A stretch of DNA of 64,000 nt from Pseudideonella sakaiensis (GCF_001293525.1 NZ_BBYR01000036.1:1-64000), one strand, 5' to 3'; numbered from the stretch's first letter, positions 55,160-63,701 are shown. A program made the numbers and translations. Notes: generated by a model not told the origin, from the sequence alone.

Positions 55160-55426
55160 TCAGCGCGCGCTGCGCAGCTCGTGCTGGTCGGCGGCCGCGT
55201 AGAGGTCGGACGCGAAGCCTGGCGCGACCGAGCGATACTCGTCGGCCAGCCGGCGCACGGCGGCCGCGTCGCGGTTCGCCTCGCGGCGCGTCTGGCGGGC
55301 ACGGTGGCTGGCCGCCCAGGCGCGCAGGCCGGCGGCGGCGGTGTCCAGGATCTTGGCCAGGACGTCGAGGATGCCCAGCGGGCGACCGGTCTTGCCGACG
55401 CGCCGCGGATAGGTGAGAGAGCTCAT
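55160..55426 (-). CDS. Small hypothetical basic protein (88 residues)
   Basis: The protein is soluble, rich in Ala and Arg: MSSLTYPRRVGKTGRPLG, then ILDVLAKILDTAAAGLRAWA and HRARQTRREANRDAAAVRRL, ending DLYAAADQHELRSAR. It looks like a two-helix protein with an amphipathic first helix. I do not recognise a family. The gene is supported by a good -10 (TATACT), a palindrome overlapping it, an AGAGGTG Shine-Dalgarno and a terminator-like hairpin after its stop, so I think it is real and regulated. Convergent with pckG. Confidence 0.7.
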   Translation of the reverse strand: MSSLTYPRRVGKTGRPLGILDVLAKILDTAAAGLRAWAASHRARQTRREANRDAAAVRRLADEYRSVAPGFASDLYAAADQHELRSAR

Positions 55427-55457
55427 GGCTGCACCTCTGCGGTTGTTTGTGCAGTGC

Positions 55458-55475
55458 AGTATAGGGTAAACCCTA
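55458..55475 (-). promoter_or_regulatory. -10 TATACT overlapped by palindrome TAGGGT-AA-ACCCTA
   Basis: TATACT reads on the minus strand at 55463-55458, 31 bases before the small gene's ATG. A perfect 6-2-6 inverted repeat at 55462-55475 overlaps it. A second short symmetric stretch, TGCAGTGCA, lies at 55450-55458. A repressor bound here would occlude the promoter. Confidence 0.6.
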
Positions 55476-55476
55476 G

Positions 55477-55765
55477 ATCCTTGCCGGCCCAGGGGCCGCG
55501 CGTGCCCCGGGACCGTGGCGCTCGGGCCACGCCTGCCGCGCGAACGCCTTGCGGCCCACCGGCGCCGGGGTCGACCGGGCGGCAGCGCGCGCGTGCGCGG
55601 CAAGCGCATGCGTCCGCGCGGCCGCCGGACGAGCGCCGGACTTGACGGCGTTTGAACGCTCGCGTCGAGCGGCTTGAACCGCGCCCAGCGGCGGCCCGCC
55701 TAGACTGCCACGCATCGACCTCGACGCCCGGCCCCCCGCCCCTGGGAACGGACCGGCCCCTTCCG
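55477..55765. other. Intergenic region upstream of the cytochrome b561 operon
   Basis: GC-rich and mostly featureless. CCTAGACTGCC at 55699-55709 contains TAGACT, a possible -10 for the cytochrome gene with a leader of about 60 bases. Nothing else recognisable. Confidence 0.35.
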
Positions 55766-56302
55766 ATGCCCCGCTCCGACCGCTACACCGCCCCCGCGAT
55801 CGCCCTCCACTGGCTGCTCGCCATCGGCATCGCCGGCGCCTTCGTGCTGGGCCTCTACATGGCCGACCTGCCGCTGTCGCCGCAGAAGCTGAAGCTCTAC
55901 AACTGGCACAAGTGGGCCGGCATGACGATCCTCGCGCTCTCGCTGCTGCGCCTGCTGTGGCGCCTGACGCACCGGCCGCCGGCCGACGTGGCGATGCCGG
56001 CCTGGCAGAAGGGCCTGGCGCACGGCACGCACGGGCTGCTGTACCTGCTGTTCTTCGCGGTGCCACTGGTCGGCTGGGCCTATTCCTCGGCCGCCGGTTT
56101 CCCGATCGTCTGGTTCGGCGTGCTGCCGCTGCCCGACTGGGTGCCGGTGGACAAGGCCCTGGCCGAGCAGATCAAGCCCTGGCACGAGCGGCTGGCCTGG
56201 CTGATGGCGCTGCTGGTGCTGCTGCACGTGGCCGGCGCACTGAAGCACCACGTCGTCGACCGCGACGGCCTGCTCGGCCGCATGGGGCTGGGCCGCCGCT
56301 GA
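55766..56302 (+). CDS. Cytochrome b561 family protein (CybB-like)
   Basis: A 178-residue di-haem inner-membrane protein with four helices. Haem-ligand histidines are seen in IALHWLLAIGIAGAF (first helix), YNWHKWAGMTILALSLLRLLWRL (second), HGTHGLLYLLFFAVPLVGW (third) and LLVLLHVAGALKHHV (fourth). The family oxidises ubiquinol and can pass electrons to superoxide or periplasmic partners. The next gene, 94 bases downstream, encodes a YceI protein; cytochrome b561 and YceI are often adjacent or fused in proteobacteria, so shared quinone or isoprenoid chemistry is likely. Confidence 0.94.
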   Translation: MPRSDRYTAPAIALHWLLAIGIAGAFVLGLYMADLPLSPQKLKLYNWHKWAGMTILALSLLRLLWRLTHRPPADVAMPAWQKGLAHGTHGLLYLLFFAVPLVGWAYSSAAGFPIVWFGVLPLPDWVPVDKALAEQIKPWHERLAWLMALLVLLHVAGALKHHVVDRDGLLGRMGLGRR

Positions 56303-56396
56303 GGCGCCAACGCTCCGGGCGGAACCTGCACGCCGGCCCCGCACTCCACCGCGGCGCGCACCCGCGCCCCGACACCTGTCCCCCACGAGTCCCCCG

Positions 56397-56996
56397 ATGA
56401 CCGCCCTGTCCTCCCGCGCCGCCCCCGGCGCCTTCACCGCCCTCGGCCTGGCCTTCGCGGCCGCGGTCGCGCTGACCGCGCCGCTGCCCGCCCAGGCCCA
56501 GAAGCTGGTGCCCGCGCAAAGCGAGATCGGCTTCGTCACGCGCCAGATGGGCGTGCCGGTGGACGGCCGCTTCCGGAAGTTCGACGCGCAGATCGCCTTC
56601 GACCCGAAGAAGCCCGAGGCCGCGAAGATCGCCTTCACGATCGACCTCGGCAGCGCCGCGATCGGCACCGCCGAGACCGAAGCGGAGCTGGCCAAGCCGG
56701 ACTGGTTCAACCTGAAGGCCTTCCCGCAGGCCGGCTTCCAGTCGACCGCGGTGAAGGCGCTCGGCGGCGGCCGCTACGAGGTGGCCGGCACGCTGACGAT
56801 CAAGGGCGCGAAGCAGGACGTGGTGGTCCCGGTGACGCTGGCGCCGGCCGGCTCGAACGCCACCGCGACCGGCAGCTTCACGCTCAAGCGCCTGGACTTC
56901 CGCATCGGCGAAGGCGACTGGAAGGACACGAGCCTGGTCGCCAACGAGGTGCAGGTGCGCTTCAAGCTCGCGCTCAGCGGCCTGCCGCCGCAGTGA
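56397..56996 (+). CDS. YceI family periplasmic protein (first of three)
   Basis: A 199-residue lipocalin-like protein with a signal peptide ending LPAQAQ. The mature part begins KLVPAQSEIGFVTRQMGVPVDGRFRKFDAQIAFDPKK and includes FPQAGFQSTAVKALGGGRYEVAGTLTIKGAKQDVVVPVTL, both quoted in part as evidence of the YceI strand pattern. It ends RFKLALSGLPPQ. YceI proteins bind polyisoprenoids such as ubiquinone precursors. This copy has the MGVPVDGRF variant and is more divergent from the next two. It probably shares a transcript with the b561 gene. Confidence 0.92.
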   Translation: MTALSSRAAPGAFTALGLAFAAAVALTAPLPAQAQKLVPAQSEIGFVTRQMGVPVDGRFRKFDAQIAFDPKKPEAAKIAFTIDLGSAAIGTAETEAELAKPDWFNLKAFPQAGFQSTAVKALGGGRYEVAGTLTIKGAKQDVVVPVTLAPAGSNATATGSFTLKRLDFRIGEGDWKDTSLVANEVQVRFKLALSGLPPQ

Positions 56997-57117
56997 GCGG
57001 CGGCGCCGCCACGCCGCCTGCCCCTGCCCGATCCGAACCCATGCCGCCGGGGCGCAGGCCCCGGCCGGACCCGTCGTTTCCTTCTCGCGTCTCCGACGCT
57101 TTCATGCCCCCCGCCCC

Positions 57118-57690
57118 ATGAACCTCAAGCCCTTCGTCCTCGCCGCCCTCGTCGCCACCGCCGGCCTCGCCCAGGCCCAGAGCGCCACCTACGCGATCGA
57201 CCCGACCCACACCACCGTGATCTTCGAGGCCAAGCACTTCGGCACCTCGACCAACCGCGGGCGCTTCGACCGGAAATCGGGCACCATCACGCTCGACAAG
57301 GCGGCGCGCACCGGCCGGGCCGAGATCACGATCGAGACCGCGTCGATCAACACCGGCGTCGCCCCCTTCGACAACCACCTGCGCAGCAAGGACTTCTTCA
57401 AGACCGATGAATTCCCGACCGCCCGCTTCGTCGGCGACCGCTTCAGCTTCGATGCGGCCGGCAAGCTGAGCAGCGTGGCCGGCGAGCTCACCTTCCTCGG
57501 AAAGACCCGCCCCGTGACGCTGACCGCCCAGAACTACGCCTGCTACGACAACCCGATGCTCAATCGCGAGGTCTGCGGCGGCGACTTCGAGACCACGATC
57601 CAGCGCAGCCAGTTCGGCAGCGACTACGGCCTGCCGGCGATCCCGGACAGCGTGCGCCTGCTGATCCAGGTCGAGGCGATCAAGCAGTGA
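57118..57690 (+). CDS. YceI family periplasmic protein (second)
   Basis: A 190-residue secreted protein (signal ends GLAQAQ). Canonical YceI pattern: YAIDPTHTTVIFEAKHFGTSTNRGRF, then TIETASINTGVAPFDNHLRSKDFF, FPTARFVGDRFSF, GELTFLGKTRPVTLTAQN. A Cys pair occurs in ACYDNPMLNREVCGGDFETTI. It ends with a TGA overlapped by the GTG of the third copy (GTGA), so they are translationally coupled. Ligand presumably an isoprenoid lipid or amide; this is family knowledge. Confidence 0.94.
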   Translation: MNLKPFVLAALVATAGLAQAQSATYAIDPTHTTVIFEAKHFGTSTNRGRFDRKSGTITLDKAARTGRAEITIETASINTGVAPFDNHLRSKDFFKTDEFPTARFVGDRFSFDAAGKLSSVAGELTFLGKTRPVTLTAQNYACYDNPMLNREVCGGDFETTIQRSQFGSDYGLPAIPDSVRLLIQVEAIKQ

Positions 57691-58355
57691 GGCCCGCGGC
57701 GCCGGCGCCCCGGCCGCGGCGGTTCGACGCCGCGCGCCCGCTCGTGCTGGCCGCCGCGCTCGCGGCGCTGCACCCGGCGGCGCACGCCCAGGCGCCGGCC
57801 GCGGCCGCGCCGGGAGCAGCGGCCTCGAGCGCCGCGGCCGGCGGGCCGGCCGAGTACACGCTCGATGCCGGCCACACCTTCGTCCACTGGGAGGTGCTGC
57901 ACATGGGCACCTCCACCATCCGCGGCCGCTTCGACAAGCTCGGCGGCTCGGTGCGCTTCGACGCGCGCCGCCAGCAGGTGGACGTGAGCATCGCCGTGGA
58001 CACCGCCTCCGTCAGCACCGGCCTCGCACCGTTCGACACCATCGTGCGCGGCGCCTCGCTGCTGGCCGTGCAGGCGAACCCGCAGGCCTGGTTCACCGCA
58101 CGGCGCGGGCAGTGGGACGGCGAGGCGCTGCGCAGCCTGGACGGCGAGATCACGCTGCGCGGCACCAGCCGCCCGCTGACGCTGCGCGCGCTGCGTTTCA
58201 AGTGCGGCCTGAACCCGCTGTTCGGCCGCGAGGTCTGCGGCGGCGACTTCGAGGGCACGTTGCGCCGCAGCGACTTCGGCATGACCCTGGCCCTGCCGCT
58301 GACCGCCGACGAGGTGCGCGTGCTGGTCCAGGTCGAGGGCGTGCGCGCGCCCTGA
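57687..58355 (+). CDS. YceI family periplasmic protein (third)
   Basis: A 222-residue secreted protein. The GTG at 57687 overlaps the previous stop. After the signal peptide (LAAALAALHPAAHAQ) an Ala-rich linker precedes the YceI barrel: YTLDAGHTFVHWEVLHMGTSTIRGRF, ASVSTGLAPFDTIVRGASLL, GEITLRGTSRPLTLRALRF. It shares the CGLNPLFGREVCGGDFEGTLRRSDFG block with the second copy (there CYDNPMLNREVCGGDFE), so these two are the closest paralogues. The MBL-fold gene starts six bases after its stop. Confidence 0.92.
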   Translation: MRPAAPAPRPRRFDAARPLVLAAALAALHPAAHAQAPAAAAPGAAASSAAAGGPAEYTLDAGHTFVHWEVLHMGTSTIRGRFDKLGGSVRFDARRQQVDVSIAVDTASVSTGLAPFDTIVRGASLLAVQANPQAWFTARRGQWDGEALRSLDGEITLRGTSRPLTLRALRFKCGLNPLFGREVCGGDFEGTLRRSDFGMTLALPLTADEVRVLVQVEGVRAP

Positions 58356-58361
58356 GAAGCC

Positions 58362-59306
58362 GTGAACGCACCGGACCCTTCCGCATCGCGCCTGCCCGGC
58401 GGCATCACCGTGCTCGAGCGCGGCTGGCTGTCGTCGAACAACGTGCTGCTGCACGGCCGCCCCGGCGAGGGCGCCACGCTGGTCGACACCAGCCACTGCG
58501 TGCACGCCGGCCAGACGGTCGCGCTGCTGCGCGCCGCGCTGGGCGACGAGCCGCTGCGTGCCGTGGTCAACACCCACCTGCACTCCGACCACTGCGGCGG
58601 CAATGCCGCGGTCGCACGGGCCTTCGGCGCGCCGCCGCTGCAGGTGCCGGCGGCCGCCTTCGACGCCGTCGTGCGCTGGGACGTGGCGGCGCTCGGCTTC
58701 GACGACGTCGCGCAGCGCCACGAGCGCTTCAGCGCACAGGGCGCGCTGGCCGCCGGCGAGCGCCTCGAGGTGGGCGACGCCGTGTGGACGGTGATCGCCG
58801 CGCCCGGCCACGACCCGCACGCGCTGATGCTGTTCGAGCCGCAGGCCGGCGTGCTGATTTCGGGCGACGCCCTCTGGCGCGACGGCTTCGGCGTGGTCTT
58901 CCCCGAGCTCGACGGCGAGGCCGCCTTCGGCCAGGTGCGCGCGGTGCTCGACACCATCGCCGCGCTGCCGGTGCGCCAGGTCGTGCCCGGCCATGGCGCC
59001 GCCTTCGACGACGTGGCCGACGCGCTGGCGCGCGCCCGCTCGCGCCTCGCCGCCTTCGAGGCCGACCCGGCCCGGCACGCCCGCTACGCGGCCAAGGTGC
59101 TGCTGAAGTACCACCTGATGGAAGAAGGCCGCCAGCCCGAGGCCGCCGCGCTCGACTGGGCCACCGCGGCCCCGCTGCTGCAACGGATCTGGGCGCGGCT
59201 GGGCGAGCCCGCGGCCAGCCTGCGCGGCTGGGCCGTGCAGCTCGTCGACGAGCTGTGCCGCGGCGGTGCGCTGCAGCGCCGCGACGGCGTGCTGCTCAAC
59301 GCCTGA
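58362..59306 (+). CDS. MBL-fold metallo-hydrolase
   Basis: A 314-residue cytoplasmic hydrolase starting at GTG 58362, only six bases after the third YceI gene. Metal motifs: VVNTHLHSDHCGGNAAV (HxHxDH), IAAPGHDPHALMLFE (third His), ISGDALWRDGFG (Asp) and VVPGHGAAFDD (final His). The type is the glyoxalase II/hydroxyacyl-hydrolase-like group often annotated as SoxH-like. The C-terminal helical extension (YAAKVLLKYHLMEEGRQPE) is typical of that group. Substrate unknown; co-transcription with YceI genes suggests a thioester or lactone in lipid metabolism, as inference. Confidence 0.93.
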   Translation: MNAPDPSASRLPGGITVLERGWLSSNNVLLHGRPGEGATLVDTSHCVHAGQTVALLRAALGDEPLRAVVNTHLHSDHCGGNAAVARAFGAPPLQVPAAAFDAVVRWDVAALGFDDVAQRHERFSAQGALAAGERLEVGDAVWTVIAAPGHDPHALMLFEPQAGVLISGDALWRDGFGVVFPELDGEAAFGQVRAVLDTIAALPVRQVVPGHGAAFDDVADALARARSRLAAFEADPARHARYAAKVLLKYHLMEEGRQPEAAALDWATAAPLLQRIWARLGEPAASLRGWAVQLVDELCRGGALQRRDGVLLNA

Positions 59307-59545
59307 CGCGGCCGCAGGGCCCGAGGCACCAGCCTCGTGCGCCCGTGCGCTGAGCGCACCGCCGCGACGGACTGTCACGGCGCCGGCGGGGCATTCCCCT
59401 ATTGAAGCGTCACATTCGTTAGCAGACAGTCATCGAACACCCGGCACCGACCGAGGGGTCGCTGCGCACACACGCGCCGGCGTGCGCAACGGGCCCAGGC
59501 CCCGGCGCCCCTCCCCGACTCAACGCAACGACACGGAGACCTTCG

Positions 59546-60664
59546 ATGAGCAGCACCCCGTCCACGCCCGCACCGCGCCGTCGCTTCCTGAAACGCGCCG
59601 GTGCCGGCGCCGTCGCCACCGGCGCGCTGGCCGCGCCGGCCATCTCGCAGGCGCAGACCGTGTCGCTGCGCTTCCAGTCGACCTGGCCGGCGAAGGACAT
59701 CTTCCACGAGTACGCCAACGACTTCGCCAAGAAGGTGAACGACATGGCGGGCAGCCGCCTGAAGATCGAGGTGCTGCCGGCCGGCGCGGTGGTGCCGGCC
59801 TTCCAGCTGCTGGAAGCCGTCGCCAAAGGCACGCTGGACGGTGGCCACGGCGTCGTGGCCTACCACTACGGCAAGAACTCGGCGCTGGCGCTGTGGGGCT
59901 CGGGCCCGGCCTTCGGCATGGACCCGAACATGGTGCTGGCCTGGCACTACTACGGCGGTGGCGAGGCCCTGCTGCAGGAGATCTACAAGGGCCTGAACCT
60001 GGACGTGAAGTCCTTCCTGTACGGCCCGATGCCGACCCAGCCGCTGGGCTGGTTCAAGAAGCCGATCGCCCGCGTCGACGACCTGAAGGGCCTGAAGTAC
60101 CGCACCGTCGGCCTCGCGGTGGACGTGTTCACCGAGCTGGGAGCCGCGGTCAACCCGCTGCCCGGCGGCGAGATCGTGCCGGCGCTGGACCGCGGCCTGA
60201 TCGACGCGGCCGAGTTCAACAACGCCTCGTCCGACCGCGTGCTCGGCTTCGCCGACGTCGCGAAGAACTGCATGCTGCAGAGCTTCCACCAGTCCGGCGA
60301 GCAGTTCGAGATCCTGTTCAACGGCCCGAAATACAACGGCCTGCCGAACGAGCTGAAGAAGGCGATCGACGTGGCCGTCGAGGCCGCCAGCGCCGACATG
60401 AGCTGGAAGGCGATCGAGCGCAACTCGCGCGACTACGCCGAGCTGAAGAAGTCCGGCGTCAACTTCTACAAGACGCCCGACGCGATCCTGCGTGCCCAGC
60501 TCGACGCCTGGGACAAGGTGATCGCGAAGAAGTCCGGCGAGAACCCGATCTTCAAGAAGGTGCTGGACTCGCAGCGCGCCTACGCGCAGCGCGTGATCCC
60601 CTGGCAGAACGACTACATGGTCGACTTCAAGATGGCCTACAACCACTACTTCGGCAAGAAGTAA
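59546..60664 (+). CDS. TRAP transporter substrate-binding protein, TakP-like
   Basis: A 372-residue periplasmic binding protein. It carries a twin-arginine signal (RRRFLKRAGAGAVATGALAAPAI), so it is exported folded by Tat. The mature protein starts VSLRFQSTWPAKDIFHEYANDF, with GWFKKPIARVDDLKGLKYRTVGL (the conserved TRAP arginine in KYRT) and GGEIVPALDRGLIDAAEFNN, like the dimeric 2-oxoacid-binding TakP group. It likely captures small carboxylates such as pyruvate or other 2-oxoacids. A stable hairpin separates it from the permease genes, probably allowing more binding protein than permease. Confidence 0.92.
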   Translation: MSSTPSTPAPRRRFLKRAGAGAVATGALAAPAISQAQTVSLRFQSTWPAKDIFHEYANDFAKKVNDMAGSRLKIEVLPAGAVVPAFQLLEAVAKGTLDGGHGVVAYHYGKNSALALWGSGPAFGMDPNMVLAWHYYGGGEALLQEIYKGLNLDVKSFLYGPMPTQPLGWFKKPIARVDDLKGLKYRTVGLAVDVFTELGAAVNPLPGGEIVPALDRGLIDAAEFNNASSDRVLGFADVAKNCMLQSFHQSGEQFEILFNGPKYNGLPNELKKAIDVAVEAASADMSWKAIERNSRDYAELKKSGVNFYKTPDAILRAQLDAWDKVIAKKSGENPIFKKVLDSQRAYAQRVIPWQNDYMVDFKMAYNHYFGKK

Positions 60665-60691
60665 GTCACCGCCGCTTCCTGTCTGCGTGAC

Positions 60692-60721
60692 GGGCCAGGG
60701 CACCGCGAGGGGCCCTGGCCC
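60692..60721 (+). terminator. Hairpin between binding-protein and permease genes
   Basis: A perfect 10-base stem GGGCCAGGGC/GCCCTGGCCC with a 10-base loop, followed by TTTCG, lies 28 bases after the binding-protein stop. It likely acts as a partial terminator or 3' stabiliser within the operon. Confidence 0.7.
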
Positions 60722-60741
60722 TTTCGATTGAAGACGTCCCG

Positions 60742-61374
60742 ATGCAGAAATTCCTCCTCGCGGTCGACCGCCTGTCGACCTGGCTCGGCCAGGCCTTCGC
60801 CTGGACCATCGTCGTGCTGACCCTGATGATCAGCTGGGAGGTGTTCTCCCGCTACGTGCTGAACTCGCCGCACGACTGGGCGCTGAACGTGCAGATCATG
60901 CTGTACGGCGCGCTGTTCATGATGGCCGGCGCCTACACGCTGTCGAAGAACGGCCACGTGCGCGGCGACGTGCTCTACGGCTTCTTCCAGCCGCGCACCC
61001 AGGCCGCGATCGACCTGGTGCTCTACATCGTCTTCTTCCTGCCCGGCATCGTCGCGCTGACCTGGGCCGGCTGGACCTATGCCAACGAGTCGCTGGCGAT
61101 CCGCGAGAAGACCTTCTCCGCGACGCCGCTGCCGCTCTACCCCTTCAAGTTCATCATCCCGCTGGCCGGCGCGATGCTGCTGCTGCAGGGGCTGGTGGAG
61201 ATCGTGCGCTGCATCGGCTGCCTGCGCGCCGGCGCATGGCCGTCGCGCGAGGAGGACGTCGAGGAGGTCGACGTCGACAAGCTCAAGGAGATGGTGCACG
61301 TGAAGGACGACGACATCGCGGCGCTCGACGCCTACGTCGTCGCGCAGGACAAGCCCGCCGGGGGTGCGCGATGA
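60742..61374 (+). CDS. dctQ: TRAP transporter small permease
   Basis: A 210-residue inner-membrane protein with four helices: FAWTIVVLTLMISWEVFSRYVLN (the conserved WEVFSRYVLN), MLYGALFMMAGAYTLSKNGHVRGDVL, LVLYIVFFLPGIVALTWAGW and FKFIIPLAGAMLLLQGLVEIV. The RGDVLYGFF and YPFKFIIP blocks are typical DctQ. The C-terminus has an acidic cytoplasmic extension of about 45 residues (EEDVEEVDVDKLKEMVHVKDDD) that is longer than usual. Its stop overlaps the large permease ATG (ATGA). Confidence 0.94.
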   Translation: MQKFLLAVDRLSTWLGQAFAWTIVVLTLMISWEVFSRYVLNSPHDWALNVQIMLYGALFMMAGAYTLSKNGHVRGDVLYGFFQPRTQAAIDLVLYIVFFLPGIVALTWAGWTYANESLAIREKTFSATPLPLYPFKFIIPLAGAMLLLQGLVEIVRCIGCLRAGAWPSREEDVEEVDVDKLKEMVHVKDDDIAALDAYVVAQDKPAGGAR

Positions 61375-63530
61375 AGGTGCGCAAGGAGCTCTGGTTCGGC
61401 TTCGGCCTGATGGGCCTGATCATCGCCGGCGCGGCCGCGCTGGTGATCGGCACGCCCGAGATGACCAACGGCCACTACGGCCTCCTGATGCTGTCGCTGG
61501 TGGTCGTGGCCATCATGCTCGGCTTCCCCACCGCCTTCACGCTGATGGGCATGGGGATCATCTTCACCTTCTTCGCCTACCACTCCGGCGGGCAGAGCGC
61601 CGCCGGCGCGGTGACGCAGACGCTGGACCTGATGGTGCAGCGGGCTTTCTCGGTGATGAGCAACGACGTGCTCATCTCGATCCCGCTGTTCGTCTTCATG
61701 GGCTACCTGGTCGAGCGGGCCAACCTGATCGAGAAGCTGTTCCGCAGCCTGCACCTCGCGCTGGCGCGGGTGCCGGGCTCGCTCGCGGTGGCCACGCTGT
61801 TCACCTGCGCGGTGTTCGCGACGGCCACCGGCATCGTCGGCGCGGTGGTCACGCTGATGGGGCTGCTGGCGTTCCCGCAGATGCTGAAGTCGGGCTACGA
61901 CGTGCGGCTGTCGGCCGGGGCGATCACCGCCGGCGGCTGCCTGGGCATCCTGATCCCGCCGAGCGTGATGCTGATCGTCTACGGCGCCACCGCCGGCGTC
62001 TCGGTGGTGCAGCTCTACGCCGGGGCCTTCTTCCCCGGGCTCATGCTGGCCGGGCTGTACGTGGTCTACGTGATCCTGATGGCCAAGCTGAAGCCGAACC
62101 TCGCGCCGCCGCTGTCGGCCGAAGGGCGCTTCGTGCCGCTGCCCGCGCCGACGCAGCGCATCGCCGACGCCGGCTCGAACCGCGCGCTGCCGGCCCTGCT
62201 GGCGGCGCTGAAGGGCTCACGCAACGTCGACGTGCCGACCGGCTACATCCTGAAGCAGCTCGGCATCGTGCTGCTGCCCGCGCTGCTGTTCGCGCTGGTC
62301 GCCTTCGAGTCCTGGGACGCCTCGACCCAGCCGGGCGAGCCGGTCCCGGTGGCTGCGCCCAGCGGCGGCGGCGTGGGGCTGCCGCCCGGTGCCGAAGGCG
62401 GGGTGCGCGAACCCGCCGGCTCCGGCCTGCAGGAGCCGCCCGGGGCCTCGGGCCTCAAGGAACCGCCCGGCGCGAGCGGCGGGTTTAGCGAGCCGCCCGG
62501 CGCGAGCGGCGTGAAGGAGCCCCCGGGTGCCGGCGGCCTGAGCGAACCGCCCGCGGCAAGCGGCGGCCTGAGCGAGCCCCCCGGTGCCGCGGGCGTGAAG
62601 GAGCCCCCGGGCGCGGCGGGCGGCCTCGGCCTGCCGCCCGGTGCGTCCGACCTGAAGGAGCCGCCCGGCGCCAGCGGTGGCCTGAGCGAGCCGCCCGGTG
62701 CCGCCGGTGTCAAGGAACCGCCCAGCGCGTCGCCGGCCGCGGCCGGCACCCCCGCGGCCGCGGCCACGGCCCGCCAGCCGGCCAGCACGGGCTTCTGGAT
62801 CGGCTTCGGCGTCGGCCTGGCCGCCCTCGTCGGCTTCTACGCGATGCTGAGCTTCCAGCGGCTCGAGATCTTCAAGATGCTGCTGGCCAGCTTCTTCCCG
62901 CTGCTGGTGCTGATCCTCGCGGTGCTCGGCTCGATCGTCTTCGGCCTGGCCACGCCGACCGAGGCCGCCGCCGTCGGCGCGCTCGGCGGCGCGCTGCTGG
63001 CGATGGCCTACAAGCAGTTCAACATGCGGGTGCTGAAGGAGTCGGTCTTCCTGACCGCGAAGACCAGCGCGATGGTCTGCTGGCTGTTCGTCGGCTCGGC
63101 CATCTTCTCGGCCGCCTTCGCGCTGCTGGGCGGGCAGGAGCTGGTCGAGCGCTGGGTCATGTCGATGAACCTGACCAAGACCGAGTTCCTGATCCTCAGC
63201 CAGGTCATCATCTTCCTGCTCGGCTGGCCGCTGGAGTGGACGGAGATCATCGTCATCTTCATGCCGATCTTCATCCCGCTGCTCGACAACTTCGGCGTCG
63301 ACCCGCTGTTCTTCGGCCTGCTGGTGGCGCTGAACCTGCAGACCGCCTTCCTCAGCCCACCGGTGGCGATGGCCGCCTTCTACCTGAAGGGCGTCAGCCC
63401 GCCGCACGTCACGCTGAACCAGATCTTCGCCGGCATGCTGCCCTTCATGGGCATCCAGATCATCGCGATCGTGCTGCTCTACATCTTCCCGGAGATCGGG
63501 CTGTGGCTGCCGTCGGTGCTGTACCGCTGA
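61371..63530 (+). CDS. dctM: TRAP transporter large permease with a Pro/Gly-repeat insert
   Basis: A 719-residue inner-membrane permease; DctM proteins are normally about 430, or nearer 600 in a larger subgroup. The N-terminal half has LGFPTAFTLMGMGIIFTFF, SIPLFVFMGYLVERANLIEKL, TGIVGAVVTLMGLLAFPQML and ITAGGCLGILIPPSVMLIVYG. The C-terminal half has FGLATPTEAAAVGALGGALLA, FLLGWPLEWTEIIVIFMPIF and TAFLSPPVAMAAFYLKGV. Between them, residues about 330-458 form a repeat segment of EPPGASG-like units, followed by one helix (FWIGFGVGLAALVGFYAML). The reading frame is intact and both halves are well conserved, so the gene is probably functional. Confidence 0.95.
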   Translation: MKVRKELWFGFGLMGLIIAGAAALVIGTPEMTNGHYGLLMLSLVVVAIMLGFPTAFTLMGMGIIFTFFAYHSGGQSAAGAVTQTLDLMVQRAFSVMSNDVLISIPLFVFMGYLVERANLIEKLFRSLHLALARVPGSLAVATLFTCAVFATATGIVGAVVTLMGLLAFPQMLKSGYDVRLSAGAITAGGCLGILIPPSVMLIVYGATAGVSVVQLYAGAFFPGLMLAGLYVVYVILMAKLKPNLAPPLSAEGRFVPLPAPTQRIADAGSNRALPALLAALKGSRNVDVPTGYILKQLGIVLLPALLFALVAFESWDASTQPGEPVPVAAPSGGGVGLPPGAEGGVREPAGSGLQEPPGASGLKEPPGASGGFSEPPGASGVKEPPGAGGLSEPPAASGGLSEPPGAAGVKEPPGAAGGLGLPPGASDLKEPPGASGGLSEPPGAAGVKEPPSASPAAAGTPAAAATARQPASTGFWIGFGVGLAALVGFYAMLSFQRLEIFKMLLASFFPLLVLILAVLGSIVFGLATPTEAAAVGALGGALLAMAYKQFNMRVLKESVFLTAKTSAMVCWLFVGSAIFSAAFALLGGQELVERWVMSMNLTKTEFLILSQVIIFLLGWPLEWTEIIVIFMPIFIPLLDNFGVDPLFFGLLVALNLQTAFLSPPVAMAAFYLKGVSPPHVTLNQIFAGMLPFMGIQIIAIVLLYIFPEIGLWLPSVLYR
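62370..62730. repeat. Imperfect minisatellite in dctM encoding EPPGASG repeats
   Basis: About a dozen imperfect units of 27-33 bases, each encoding a variant of EPPGASGGLS or EPPGAAGVK. They alternate between SEPPG and KEPPG forms and show a higher-order pattern. All length differences are multiples of three. The segment is hydrophilic and predicted disordered. Confidence 0.93.
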
Positions 63531-63701
63531 GCTCGGGCGGGCGCTGAGGCGGGGGCATCCCGGGGCGTTCGGCGGGCCGGACGCCGCGGGCGCCGTCGCG
63601 GCGCAAGCGCAGCGCCCCCGGGCCGTCGCGATGGCGGCCGTGGCCGCGCCGGTGGCGCCTATGATCGCCGCCGGCACGCCGCCACCGCGTGCCCGATCCG
63701 C

